From NCBI GenBank assembly GCA_965229625.1, contig CBDDJJ010000001.1:1798001-1862000 (forward strand): a stretch of DNA of 64,000 nucleotides, in the 5' to 3' direction. A program made the position numbers and the translations under genes. Below, one piece after another: positions 50,041-57,594 of the stretch (positions are counted from its first letter, which is position 1; each line of letters starts with the position of its first letter). Source of the DNA: JANQIO01 sp965229625 (GTDB lineage Bacteria > Pseudomonadota > Gammaproteobacteria > Pseudomonadales > Halieaceae). The notes beneath the pieces are model-generated. The model worked only from the letters and a program-made list of their open reading frames with translations. It ran no database searches and was not told the DNA's origin.

Positions 50041-51549
50041 TCACTCCGCGATATTGATCCAGGCGGCTTTTTCCTGGGTGTAGCTGACCACCGACTCCAT
50101 GCAACTGTCGCGGGCATTGCCGGACTGCTTGAAACCGCCGAAAGGCAGGGTGAAATCCGCCTCGTCGTAGGTATTCACCCAGACCATGCCCGCGTTCAGA
50201 TCGCGCACGAAGCGGTGCGCCTTGCCGACGTCGGCAGTCCAGATACTCGCAGCGAGCCCGTAGGGCGTGTCGTTGGCAATCTCCACCGCTTCTTCCGGCC
50301 CGTCGACCGGCAGGATGGAGGCCACCGGGCCGAAAATCTCTTCCCGGGCGATGGTCATCTGGTTGCTCACATCGGCGAACAGTGTGGGCTCCACAAAGGC
50401 ACCGGCTTCCAGTCCCTCGGGCACACCGCCACCAAACTCCAGCGAGGCGCCCTCCTCCTGGCCCTTCTCGATGTAACCCAGCACGCGCTTCTGGGCTTCG
50501 AAGGTCACCAGCGGGCCCATCATGGTGTCCGGGTCCAGCGGGTCACCCACGGTAAATTCCTCGCGCCCCTTCTCCCGGAACGCCGCTACAAAGTCCTCGT
50601 AAATGCCGCGCTCCACCAGTAGCCGGGAGCCGGCATTGCAGACCTCGCCCTGGTTGGAATAGATGCCGTAAATAGCCGCTTCCACCGCCGCATCCAGGTC
50701 CGGCAGGTCGTCCAGGAACACCTGCGGCGACTTGCCGCCGGTTTCCAGGGACACGCGCTTCATATTCGACTGGCCGGCATACTGCAACATCAGCTTGCCC
50801 ACCGCCGTGGAACCGGTGAAGCTGATCTTGTCGACGTCGTTGTGCAGGGCCAGGGCCTTGCCGGCGACTTCACCGAGGCCATTGACCACATTGAAAACTC
50901 CCGGCGGACCGCCTGCCTCCACAAACAGCTGCGCCAGCCGCAGGCAGCTCAGCGGCGATTGCTCCGCGGGCTTCAGCACCACGCTGTTACCGGCGGCCAG
51001 TGCCGGGGCGAACTTCCAGGCCGCCATGAGCATGGGATAGTTCCAGGGCGAAATGGCGCCGACCACGCCGTAGGGTTCGCGACGCACGAAGTGCAGGGAT
51101 TCGCTGTCGGTATTGGTGACCCGACCGTCGATCTTGTCGATGCACTCGCCACAGAACTGGATAAAGTCGGCTACCGTGGGCAGGTCGTCTTCCACCATGG
51201 CAGTAATCGGTTTACCCATATCGAGGGTGTCCAGCACCGCCAGCGCCCGGCCGTCTTCACGCACCAGGTCGGCGAAACGGTACATCACCGCCATGCGGTC
51301 CCGTGGCGCCATTCGTGACCAGCTACCGCCCTTGAAGCTGGCCCTGGCGGAGGCAACGGCGCGGTCGATATCGTCAGCCGTGCCGGCACTGACGACAGCT
51401 ATTACAGCGCCGTCAGCTGGGTTGATGCTCTCGAGCTTTTCATTGCCGGCGACAAAGTCTCCGTCCAGGAACAGCCCGGTCGGGGTTGCCGCCAGCGTGT
51501 CAGTCGCGGCCTGCTGCCAGTCCGCCCTTGTCAGTTCGCCCAGGTTCAT
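50041..51549 (-). CDS. aldehyde dehydrogenase, PuuC-like
   Basis: 502 residues. Catalytic Cys304 in 'NQGEVCNAGSR', general base Glu269 in 'LETGGKSP', Asn170 in 'SPWNYP', NAD-binding 'FTGSTAVGK'. The N-terminus 'ADWQQAATDTLAATPTGLFLDGDFV' in parts and the end 'DFTLPFGGFKQSGNARDSCMESVVSYTQ' in parts resemble gamma-glutamyl-gamma-aminobutyraldehyde dehydrogenase PuuC. It would oxidise the aldehyde made by a PuuB-like oxidase. Overlaps the PaiB-like gene by 4 bp, and lies upstream of no regulator of its own. Confidence 0.9.
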   Translation of the reverse strand: MNLGELTRADWQQAATDTLAATPTGLFLDGDFVAGNEKLESINPADGAVIAVVSAGTADDIDRAVASARASFKGGSWSRMAPRDRMAVMYRFADLVREDGRALAVLDTLDMGKPITAMVEDDLPTVADFIQFCGECIDKIDGRVTNTDSESLHFVRREPYGVVGAISPWNYPMLMAAWKFAPALAAGNSVVLKPAEQSPLSCLRLAQLFVEAGGPPGVFNVVNGLGEVAGKALALHNDVDKISFTGSTAVGKLMLQYAGQSNMKRVSLETGGKSPQVFLDDLPDLDAAVEAAIYGIYSNQGEVCNAGSRLLVERGIYEDFVAAFREKGREEFTVGDPLDPDTMMGPLVTFEAQKRVLGYIEKGQEEGASLEFGGGVPEGLEAGAFVEPTLFADVSNQMTIAREEIFGPVASILPVDGPEEAVEIANDTPYGLAASIWTADVGKAHRFVRDLNAGMVWVNTYDEADFTLPFGGFKQSGNARDSCMESVVSYTQEKAAWINIAE

Positions 51550-52154
51550 GCGTCCTCCTGTTGCTGCATCATTGCAGCCAATTCTAGATTACCTGCCAGC
51601 GTCAGGCCGTCGATCACACTGGCCCTGTCGCTGGCACTGCGATTCTGGCTCAGCTTGTACTTGCCGCGCACATCACGCATTTCAATGTGGAAACCCACGA
51701 CCGCCGCGAGCATCTTCTCGATGCGCTCCTCGTCCATCTTGTCCATGGTCCATGGACTGGGGAACTCTGCCTCGTGCCGCTGCGTCAGGCGCTCGAGAAT
51801 ATCGCGTTTCTCCACCGGATCATCATGTAGCACCACCGACCCGCGCACCTGGACGGTGACGAAGTTCCAGGTGGGCACCAGCTGCGGATCGCCGTACCAG
51901 TTGGGGGAGACATAACCGTGGGGCCCGTTAAACACGACCAGCGCTTCATTTCCGCCTGCCAGGTGCTCGAGCTGTGGATTGGGCCTGGCCAGGTGTCCCC
52001 ACAATCGGTCCGCCGCGGGTTGCCGCAGCAGGGGTACCTGGTTGGCCAGCAGCCCATCGGGGCCCGAGGTCACCAGCGTGCCGACCGCCGCAGCGTCAAT
52101 AAAGGCCAGCAGGTCCTCGCGATGGTCGTGGGAGAATTGTCGGGGAACGTACAT
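51546..52154 (-). CDS. PaiB-like FMN-binding protein
   Basis: 202 residues from ATG 52154 (an earlier start at 52199 lacks support). 'MYVPRQFSHDHREDLLAFIDAAAVGTLVTSGPDGLLANQVPLL' in parts, 'GPHGYVSPNWY' and 'VVGFHIEMRDVRGKYKLSQNR' in parts are the signature of PaiB, a split-barrel FMN-binding protein. In Bacillus paiA/paiB the partner PaiA acetylates spermidine and spermine, so a link with amine metabolism is plausible. Described as a negative regulator in Bacillus, but its biochemical role is not firm. Coupled to the aldehyde dehydrogenase by 4 bp. Confidence 0.88.
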   Translation of the reverse strand: MYVPRQFSHDHREDLLAFIDAAAVGTLVTSGPDGLLANQVPLLRQPAADRLWGHLARPNPQLEHLAGGNEALVVFNGPHGYVSPNWYGDPQLVPTWNFVTVQVRGSVVLHDDPVEKRDILERLTQRHEAEFPSPWTMDKMDEERIEKMLAAVVGFHIEMRDVRGKYKLSQNRSASDRASVIDGLTLAGNLELAAMMQQQEDA

Positions 52155-52311
52155 ACAGGCCTGATGAACCGGGGCGAAAAACCAGTATATACGCCGCACA
52201 GAATCAGCATGTACCCAATATCCGTGACGGTGCCTGCGGGAAGCGGCCGGGCATCACTCAAAGCGCGCAGTAGCTGCTCCGCCGTTCGTTCAGGGGCTGA
52301 AGCTCAAAGGT

Positions 52312-52749
52312 TTAGGAGATCGCAGCTGCCGTGTTCGGCGCGCGGCCAGGGTCCACGCCCCGCAAACGCCGGTGCACACCGAGGGTAAGCGGCAGGCACA
52401 GGGCAGAAAATGCCAGGGACAGGCCAAGGCTCAGCATCGGCACAAACATGGCATTGGCCAACAAGTGGGCCTCGAGGTGATTGCGGACCGTTGGCGTCGT
52501 TTTGCATAGCTCAATGGCATGGATGCCGAACAAGGGGTCGTTCGCGCAATCCATGTAGGAATCGGCGTAGGAAGCATAGTGCGCTGCACCCATGTTGTGG
52601 TGCGCAAAGGCAATGCTGAAGCAGAGTACCGCCGCCAGGCCCATGACAATCCGCAGGCGGCGAGAGAAACCGTCCTGCTGTTTATCCATACCGCCTTGCA
52701 CAACCTTGTTGTTGGCCACATCGATGGCGCTATTCATGGAACTGGTCAT
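52312..52749 (-). CDS. small membrane protein, unknown
   Basis: 145 residues with two membrane helices (about residues 32-50 and 96-120) and a loop between them with two Cys and three His ('FAHHNMGAAHY', 'YMDCANDPLF', 'IELCKTT'), which may bind a metal or form a disulfide in the periplasm. Its RBS (GGGGTG before the ATG region at 52750-52760) is weak. Unknown family. It stands 129 bp from the Rieske gene stop, on the same strand. Confidence 0.5.
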   Translation of the reverse strand: MTSSMNSAIDVANNKVVQGGMDKQQDGFSRRLRIVMGLAAVLCFSIAFAHHNMGAAHYASYADSYMDCANDPLFGIHAIELCKTTPTVRNHLEAHLLANAMFVPMLSLGLSLAFSALCLPLTLGVHRRLRGVDPGRAPNTAAAIS

Positions 52750-52827
52750 GGCAACACCCCCCTGGTGTGTTCAGGGATTACATTAGCGCCAGTCCAGGAA
52801 TTTGCCTCGCTTTGATGGCCTGCCTGT

Positions 52828-52869
52828 GAACCGCTTCATACACTGATGGCCAATGCTGTGAAGCGGTTC
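52828..52869. repeat. 11-bp inverted repeat between Rieske gene and the membrane protein
   Basis: GAACCGCTTCA at 52828-52838 and TGAAGCGGTTC at 52859-52869, a perfect 11-bp match around a 20-base spacer. It lies 10-51 bp downstream of the Rieske stop on the minus strand, so it could stabilise the 3' end of that message, but the long spacer and lack of a T run after it make a standard terminator doubtful. Confidence 0.5.
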
Positions 52870-52878
52870 GCAAAAACC

Positions 52879-54126
52879 TCAGCCCAGGGCCTGCAGATAC
52901 CAGTTTACGAAGTCGACACAGAGGTGTTCGTAAGCCGGGTTATAGGGGCCCGGTTCGAAGAAACGCGAGTTCACTCCGGCGCTGTTGCGGGTGATGATGT
53001 ATTCGTCTTCCAGGGTCGTGTGGTGCCAGAGCCAGGTGAGCGCGTCGCGGTCATAATCCCTGCCCTCCTCCGCGTCGCCGCGCACAAACCAGACGATCTC
53101 CATGTCGGTGGCGGTCATGCCGCGCGGCGTGAAGCGGTACAACACACAGTGGTCCGGGTAGTTGAGCATGAAGCACAGGGGGCCGAGCTGGAAATCCCCG
53201 GCGCCACCGTCGTAGCCGGTGAACTGGCCCATCAACGGCGCCACCGGCTGGCCGCCATCGCTGCCGGTCAGGAAGCCGTCGTAGAGTGCATAGCGACTGT
53301 GGTAAACGTCGGTACCGAAGTCCCTCGAAGCGCTGTAAGCCTGGTAGTGGTTGAGTGTGATACCCGCCACACCGGTTTGCGCCTCGGCGCGTGCCAGCAT
53401 GGCATCAGTGAGGTCGCTGATACGGTCTTCGACGTCCTGGATGCTGTGCATCTTCGCGTAGGCCCGGTGGGCGGTGGCGCAGTGATAGCACTCGAGATAG
53501 TTCTCCAGGGCCAGCTTCCAGTTGGCTTCCACCCGATACACCTGGCTGTGGGCCACCCGGGCGCTGCCCAGGTCATAGGGCTTGAGCGCGGCACCAATGG
53601 TGTCGAGCGCGGCTTCGAAGTCCACCGCATCGGGATTGCAGTTGATGAAGATCAGTCCTTCATACACGCAGCAGCGGGCCTGTTTCAGGCCGTAGCGGGC
53701 TGGATCAAAACCTTCCAGCGCCTCCATGGCGCGGGCCGCCTTGAGGCTGCCGTCCAGGTTGTAGACCCAGCCGTGGTAGGGGCAGACAAAGGTCTTGCGG
53801 TTACCCTGCCGCTCCTCGCAGACCCGGGCGCCCCGGTGGCGGCAGATATTCATCAGCGCGTGAATCTCACCGGACTCATCGCGGCAGATGATGATGGCGT
53901 CTTCGCCGAGCGCGAACTGGATATAGTCGCCGGGCGCCGCTAGCTGGCTGACATGGGCAGCGTAAAGCCAACCGCGGTAGAGGATTCTCTCCAGCTCCTG
54001 CTCGTACACCAGGTGGGAGCGATAGAAATACGGGTCCATCGCGTAGCCGGGCTTCTGCCGCTGGGCGGCAAGCTTTTCCGCCATCAGCGCTGGTGAATCA
54101 TCAATCATGGTGGCTATCAGCGTCAT
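52879..54126 (-). CDS. Rieske-type non-heme iron oxygenase, GbcA/CntA-like
   Basis: 415 residues. Rieske cluster ligands Cys95, His97, Cys115 and His118 ('CRHRGARVC' and 'CPYHGWVYNLDG'), and mononuclear iron ligands His215 and His220 in 'ENYLECYHCATAHRAY'. The end 'NSAGVNSRFFEPGPYNPAYEHLCVDFVNWYL' in parts is shared by N-demethylating quaternary amine oxygenases (glycine betaine, carnitine). Needs electrons from a reductase, and none is encoded in the window. It follows the glutamine-synthetase-family gene by 3 bp, so the two act in one pathway. Confidence 0.9.
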   Translation of the reverse strand: MTLIATMIDDSPALMAEKLAAQRQKPGYAMDPYFYRSHLVYEQELERILYRGWLYAAHVSQLAAPGDYIQFALGEDAIIICRDESGEIHALMNICRHRGARVCEERQGNRKTFVCPYHGWVYNLDGSLKAARAMEALEGFDPARYGLKQARCCVYEGLIFINCNPDAVDFEAALDTIGAALKPYDLGSARVAHSQVYRVEANWKLALENYLECYHCATAHRAYAKMHSIQDVEDRISDLTDAMLARAEAQTGVAGITLNHYQAYSASRDFGTDVYHSRYALYDGFLTGSDGGQPVAPLMGQFTGYDGGAGDFQLGPLCFMLNYPDHCVLYRFTPRGMTATDMEIVWFVRGDAEEGRDYDRDALTWLWHHTTLEDEYIITRNSAGVNSRFFEPGPYNPAYEHLCVDFVNWYLQALG

Positions 54127-54129
54127 GGC

Positions 54130-55512
54130 TCAGACCGTGCGCATATACCATTCGTAGTCGAGATGGCTGATCACCGCCTGGAACTGGTGATACTCGTCGC
54201 GGCGGGTCATCTCGAAAAGCTTGGCAAAGTGCTCACCGAAGTAGGTGGGTACGATATCGCTGGCAAGCCAGTGATCCAGCGCCCGCGGCCAGTCGGTGGC
54301 CAGGGTGATCTCTTCGTCCTCCAGGAATTCCCCCTCACTGACCCAGGTGCCGGGCTCGCAATGGTTAACCAGGCCGTGGTGGATGCCACCCAGCACCGCT
54401 GCCAACACCAGGTAGGGGTTGGCGTCGGCGCCTGCCACCCGGTGTTCGATGCGCAGGTTTTTCGCATCGCTGACCGGGATGCGCAGTGACACGTTGCGGT
54501 GGTTGTAACCCCAGTTCGGCGACAGCGGCGCGTAGCAGCCGGGCTTGAGACGCCGGTAGGAGTTGGCATTGGGGGCAAACACGGCCTGGCAGTCCTTCAT
54601 CATCACACCCAGGCCGCCAATGGCATCGCGCATGCGCGAACCGATGGGCGGCACCTCGCTGCTGGCGGGATCCACGAAAATGTTGTTGCCGTCTTCGTCG
54701 TAGACGCTGATGTGGATGTGCAGGCCATTGCCCGGCTCGTCAGCAAAGGGTTTGGCCATGAAGGTGGTGCCGATACCCATGGAGGCCGCCACGCCCTTGA
54801 TGAGGCGCTTGAGCATCACCGCGTGGTCGCAGGCGGTGACCACGTCATCGACATGGTGCAGGTTGATTTCGAACTGCCCGGGGGCGAACTCCAGGTGTGC
54901 AGTGGTGGCGGGAATGCCCTGTACCTCACAGGCCAGCCGCACGGCTTCGAGGAAATCGTCAAACTCCGCCATGTCCTCGGGGTTGCAGTACTGGGTGCCA
55001 TCCTGGCCCAGGTTGGTACCGAGGATGCGCCCCAGCCGTGGTCGCGGCACCGGGCCATCACCCTCCGCCAGCAAATAGAACTCCAGCTCCGTGGCCACCA
55101 CCACCCGGAGACCCATGTCGGTGAGCGGTTTGAGGGCATTGGCCAGCAGGGTACGCGAACTCCACGCCAGGGGGCCGCCATCCAGTTCCGTCCAGTTGGC
55201 CAACACCTGGTGAGTTGCTGACTTCAACCAGGGAATCGGTGCCAGGGTCTCAAGCACCGGCCAATAGCGCTTGTCCGGGTCGCCGTCCAGGGTGCCCAGG
55301 CCCAGGGGTTCGCAGCAATCCCCCAGGGTGTTCATGATCGGCGTGGTGCCAGGACCGGTCAGGCCCTTCTCGAAGAAGGTGTCGATCTCGGCACGCGGAA
55401 TGCGCTTGGCACGCAGGATGCCGTTCATATCCGGGGTGAGGATTTCCAGGCTGGCGAAATCGGGATGCTGTTCCAGGTAGGCGTCCAGCGTCTTGCGTGA
55501 TGCGTCTGTCAT
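54130..55512 (-). CDS. glutamine synthetase family, gamma-glutamylamine ligase type
   Basis: 460 residues from ATG 55512 with AAGGAA upstream. Metal-binding Glu142 and Glu144 ('VVVATELEFYLL'), Glu208 and Glu215 ('LEFAPGQFEINL'), His265 and His267 ('GNGLHIHIS'), and Arg339, Arg344, Glu356 and Arg358 ('NHRNVSLRIP', 'RIEHRVAG') are all present. 'LTPDMNGILRAKRIP' at the N-terminus points to the PuuA/GlnA-like branch that joins glutamate to putrescine, ethanolamine or methylamine, not to true GlnA. The Tyr for adenylylation is not seen. Directly upstream of the Rieske oxygenase. Confidence 0.9.
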   Translation of the reverse strand: MTDASRKTLDAYLEQHPDFASLEILTPDMNGILRAKRIPRAEIDTFFEKGLTGPGTTPIMNTLGDCCEPLGLGTLDGDPDKRYWPVLETLAPIPWLKSATHQVLANWTELDGGPLAWSSRTLLANALKPLTDMGLRVVVATELEFYLLAEGDGPVPRPRLGRILGTNLGQDGTQYCNPEDMAEFDDFLEAVRLACEVQGIPATTAHLEFAPGQFEINLHHVDDVVTACDHAVMLKRLIKGVAASMGIGTTFMAKPFADEPGNGLHIHISVYDEDGNNIFVDPASSEVPPIGSRMRDAIGGLGVMMKDCQAVFAPNANSYRRLKPGCYAPLSPNWGYNHRNVSLRIPVSDAKNLRIEHRVAGADANPYLVLAAVLGGIHHGLVNHCEPGTWVSEGEFLEDEEITLATDWPRALDHWLASDIVPTYFGEHFAKLFEMTRRDEYHQFQAVISHLDYEWYMRTV

Positions 55513-55514
55513 GC

Positions 55515-55631
55515 TTATTCCTTGTTGGCCTTTCCCGAGGTCGCAGCTTCGGAGCGCTGCGCCGTCGTGGCCGAGGCCTCTATTTCTACATCGAATTCTA
55601 GGGCCCGCGCCAGCGCCTCGGGCATGCCCAT
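55515..55631 (-). CDS. possible 38-residue ORF ahead of the ligase gene
   Basis: ATG at 55631 (a second at 55625) reads 38 residues ending 'TSGKANKE', with the TAA two bases before the ligase ATG. The sequence contains an amphipathic start ('ALARALEFDVEIEASA') and a charged tail. No Shine-Dalgarno is clear. It may be a leader or only an open stretch. Confidence 0.25.
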   Translation of the reverse strand: MGMPEALARALEFDVEIEASATTAQRSEAATSGKANKE

Positions 55632-55681
55632 GATTCGGTAGCATGTTCCGGCACCGGGTGCCCCACCATGCCGGCCATGTC

Positions 55682-56404
55682 TCACGGGCGCGCCGTCTCC
55701 AACGGCTGGGAATCCAGTACTACCAGCGCATCCAGCCCGACGACACCCCAGGCGCCCACCTTGACCGGGTTGATCTCCACCTCGACCAGACAATCCACCA
55801 TGGCGTGCATCAGGGCCGACAGCCGAGCGGCCATTTCACAGAAGGCACTCACGTCCAAGGGGTCAGCGCCCTGCGTGCCTGCTACCAGCGCGGGTGCCCT
55901 GAGGGCGGCCAGTGCAGCCTCGGCAGTGCCGGCATCAAAGGGGGCTGGCAGCAGCGCCAGGTCATTCGCGTTCTGACCCTCCTCCGGCCTGTAGCCCAAT
56001 GCCACCACTGGCCCATGCCGGGGATCGCGGGAAGCGCTAAGGGTCATCTCCACACCGGGCGCATCGATCATGGGCGCGATATAGGCATCCGGTCCCAGGC
56101 GCCCGCCTAGTTCCTTATAGGCGCTGATCAGACCGTCGACGGTCTCGATGCCCAGAACCACACCCCCCAACTCTGATTTGCGACTCGCTGCGGCGGTTTT
56201 CAGCACCACCGGGTAGTGCAGTTGCCCCGCCAGGGACGCCAGGTCGCTGGCATTATGCACCAGCATGCCGGCATTCATGGTAAGACCGCACTCCAGCAAA
56301 AACGCCGTAGACAAGTGCTCACCGAGGCTGCCCGAAAGACCCGCCTCGCTAATCTGGGCGCGCAGGTTGTCAACGATCAGAGGCGATAGCGTCGGTACTG
56401 CCAT
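55682..56404 (-). CDS. stand-alone ATP-grasp domain of NDP-forming acyl-CoA synthetase type
   Basis: 240 residues from ATG 56404, sharing one base with the GcvT stop. The pattern 'HYPVVLKTAAASRKSELGGVVLGI' in parts and 'VEINPVKVGAWGVVGLDALVVL' in parts is that of ATP-grasp_5, the beta-subunit part of acetate-CoA ligase (ADP-forming). The alpha part with CoA-binding domains and the phosphorylated His is missing from the gene and from its neighbours. So it either works with a subunit encoded elsewhere or is a decayed piece. Last gene of the 62-56 kb operon. Confidence 0.75.
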   Translation of the reverse strand: MAVPTLSPLIVDNLRAQISEAGLSGSLGEHLSTAFLLECGLTMNAGMLVHNASDLASLAGQLHYPVVLKTAAASRKSELGGVVLGIETVDGLISAYKELGGRLGPDAYIAPMIDAPGVEMTLSASRDPRHGPVVALGYRPEEGQNANDLALLPAPFDAGTAEAALAALRAPALVAGTQGADPLDVSAFCEMAARLSALMHAMVDCLVEVEINPVKVGAWGVVGLDALVVLDSQPLETARP

Positions 56405-57594
56405 CAACGATTCTGCGCGGGCGTGGCGCGGCGGCGGGGCGGATTGAAGACTGGCTCCCCGCGCACCCGGCAGCGCGACAGCAGGCGGGTCCAGTGCAAT
56501 TCGCGGTTGTAGTAGATTTCAGCGTACATCTCGTCGTCGTCGCGGCCCCAGGGCATATTCATCGAGGCCAGCGCGATATTGCTTTTTGCGGTCGGACACC
56601 AGGCTGCAGACGTCACATGGCCAATGGTGCGGCCGTGTTTGTCGAGAATGAAACTATGGTTTGCCGGCTTGTTGCCCTCGACATCGAGAATCACAAAGCG
56701 ATAGCGCGAGCCCTCGCGCTTTTCCTTCAGCAGCGCATTGCGTCCGGTGAAGGGCCCCTTGTTGAAATCCACCAGCCAGTCGAGCCCCAGCTCAAAGGGG
56801 CTGCGGGCACGGCCATGGCGAACCACCTGCTCGGCGGGTACGAAGTCCTCTCCCGCCATAATGAAGCCCGCTTCGATACGGGCAATGCCCAGCGCCTCGG
56901 AACCCACGGGGCGAATCAGGTACTCGCGCCCGGCGGTAAACAGAGCATCCCACAGGGGCAGCGCCTGCTCGGCATCAATCCACAGCTCGTAGCCCAGGTC
57001 ACCCGTGTAGCCGGTGCGTGACACCAGCAACTCGGCCCCGTTGAAGGGAAAGGTCGCAATACCGAAAGGCTTGAGGTTCTCTATCCCGTCCAGCCCCATC
57101 TTGCGCAGGGTGGCACAGGAGGTGGGCCCCTGCACCGCCAGCGCGGCAAGCTCCGCCGTCTCGTCAACGATCTCCACATCGAAACCGAGTGCAGACCATT
57201 GCAGCCAGTCCATGCAGCGCTCCTGGGCGCAGAGGCGGTACTCGCCTGCCGACAGATGAAAGATAGTGCCATCGTCATGCACCATGCCCTCGTCAGTACA
57301 CCACACGGTGTAACCCACCCGTCCCGGCTTGATCTTGCGCACGTCGCGCACCATCACCCGGTTCAGGTAGGCCTCGGCATCGGGCCCGGTAATGCGGTAC
57401 TTGGTCATCGGCGAGAGGTCGAAAACGCCGGTGGAGTTGCGCATGGCGAAGTACTCCAGGCCCACTTCCTCGAAGGTATTGGGCGTGGTGTAGCCGGCCC
57501 AGGTGTACCAGTCGTTGGTCTGGCACATGGCCGCCACCCGGGGCGCGAAGGGTGTCGGCATGACCATGCGTTCATCGTGTGGTCTCAAGCTCAT
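56404..57594 (-). CDS. GcvT-like folate-dependent aminomethyl/methyl transferase, copy 2
   Basis: 396 residues from ATG 57594, with GGAGG 10 bp upstream; the open frame to 57795 overlaps the CrtI-like gene and is shadow. 'FDLSPMTKYRITGPDAEAYL', 'VQGPTSCATLRKMGLDG' and 'VSRTGYTGDLGYELWI' match copy 1 at 34056 almost block for block. Same family as the glycine cleavage T protein and DMSP or sarcosine demethylases. Start overlaps the CrtI-A stop by 4 bp. Confidence 0.88.
   Translation of the reverse strand: MSLRPHDERMVMPTPFAPRVAAMCQTNDWYTWAGYTTPNTFEEVGLEYFAMRNSTGVFDLSPMTKYRITGPDAEAYLNRVMVRDVRKIKPGRVGYTVWCTDEGMVHDDGTIFHLSAGEYRLCAQERCMDWLQWSALGFDVEIVDETAELAALAVQGPTSCATLRKMGLDGIENLKPFGIATFPFNGAELLVSRTGYTGDLGYELWIDAEQALPLWDALFTAGREYLIRPVGSEALGIARIEAGFIMAGEDFVPAEQVVRHGRARSPFELGLDWLVDFNKGPFTGRNALLKEKREGSRYRFVILDVEGNKPANHSFILDKHGRTIGHVTSAAWCPTAKSNIALASMNMPWGRDDDEMYAEIYYNRELHWTRLLSRCRVRGEPVFNPPRRRATPAQNR

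Noticed and set aside
52828..52869. Rho-independent terminator after the Rieske gene
   Set aside because: The 11-bp stem is perfect but encloses 20 bases and no T run follows it on the minus strand; kept only as an inverted repeat.
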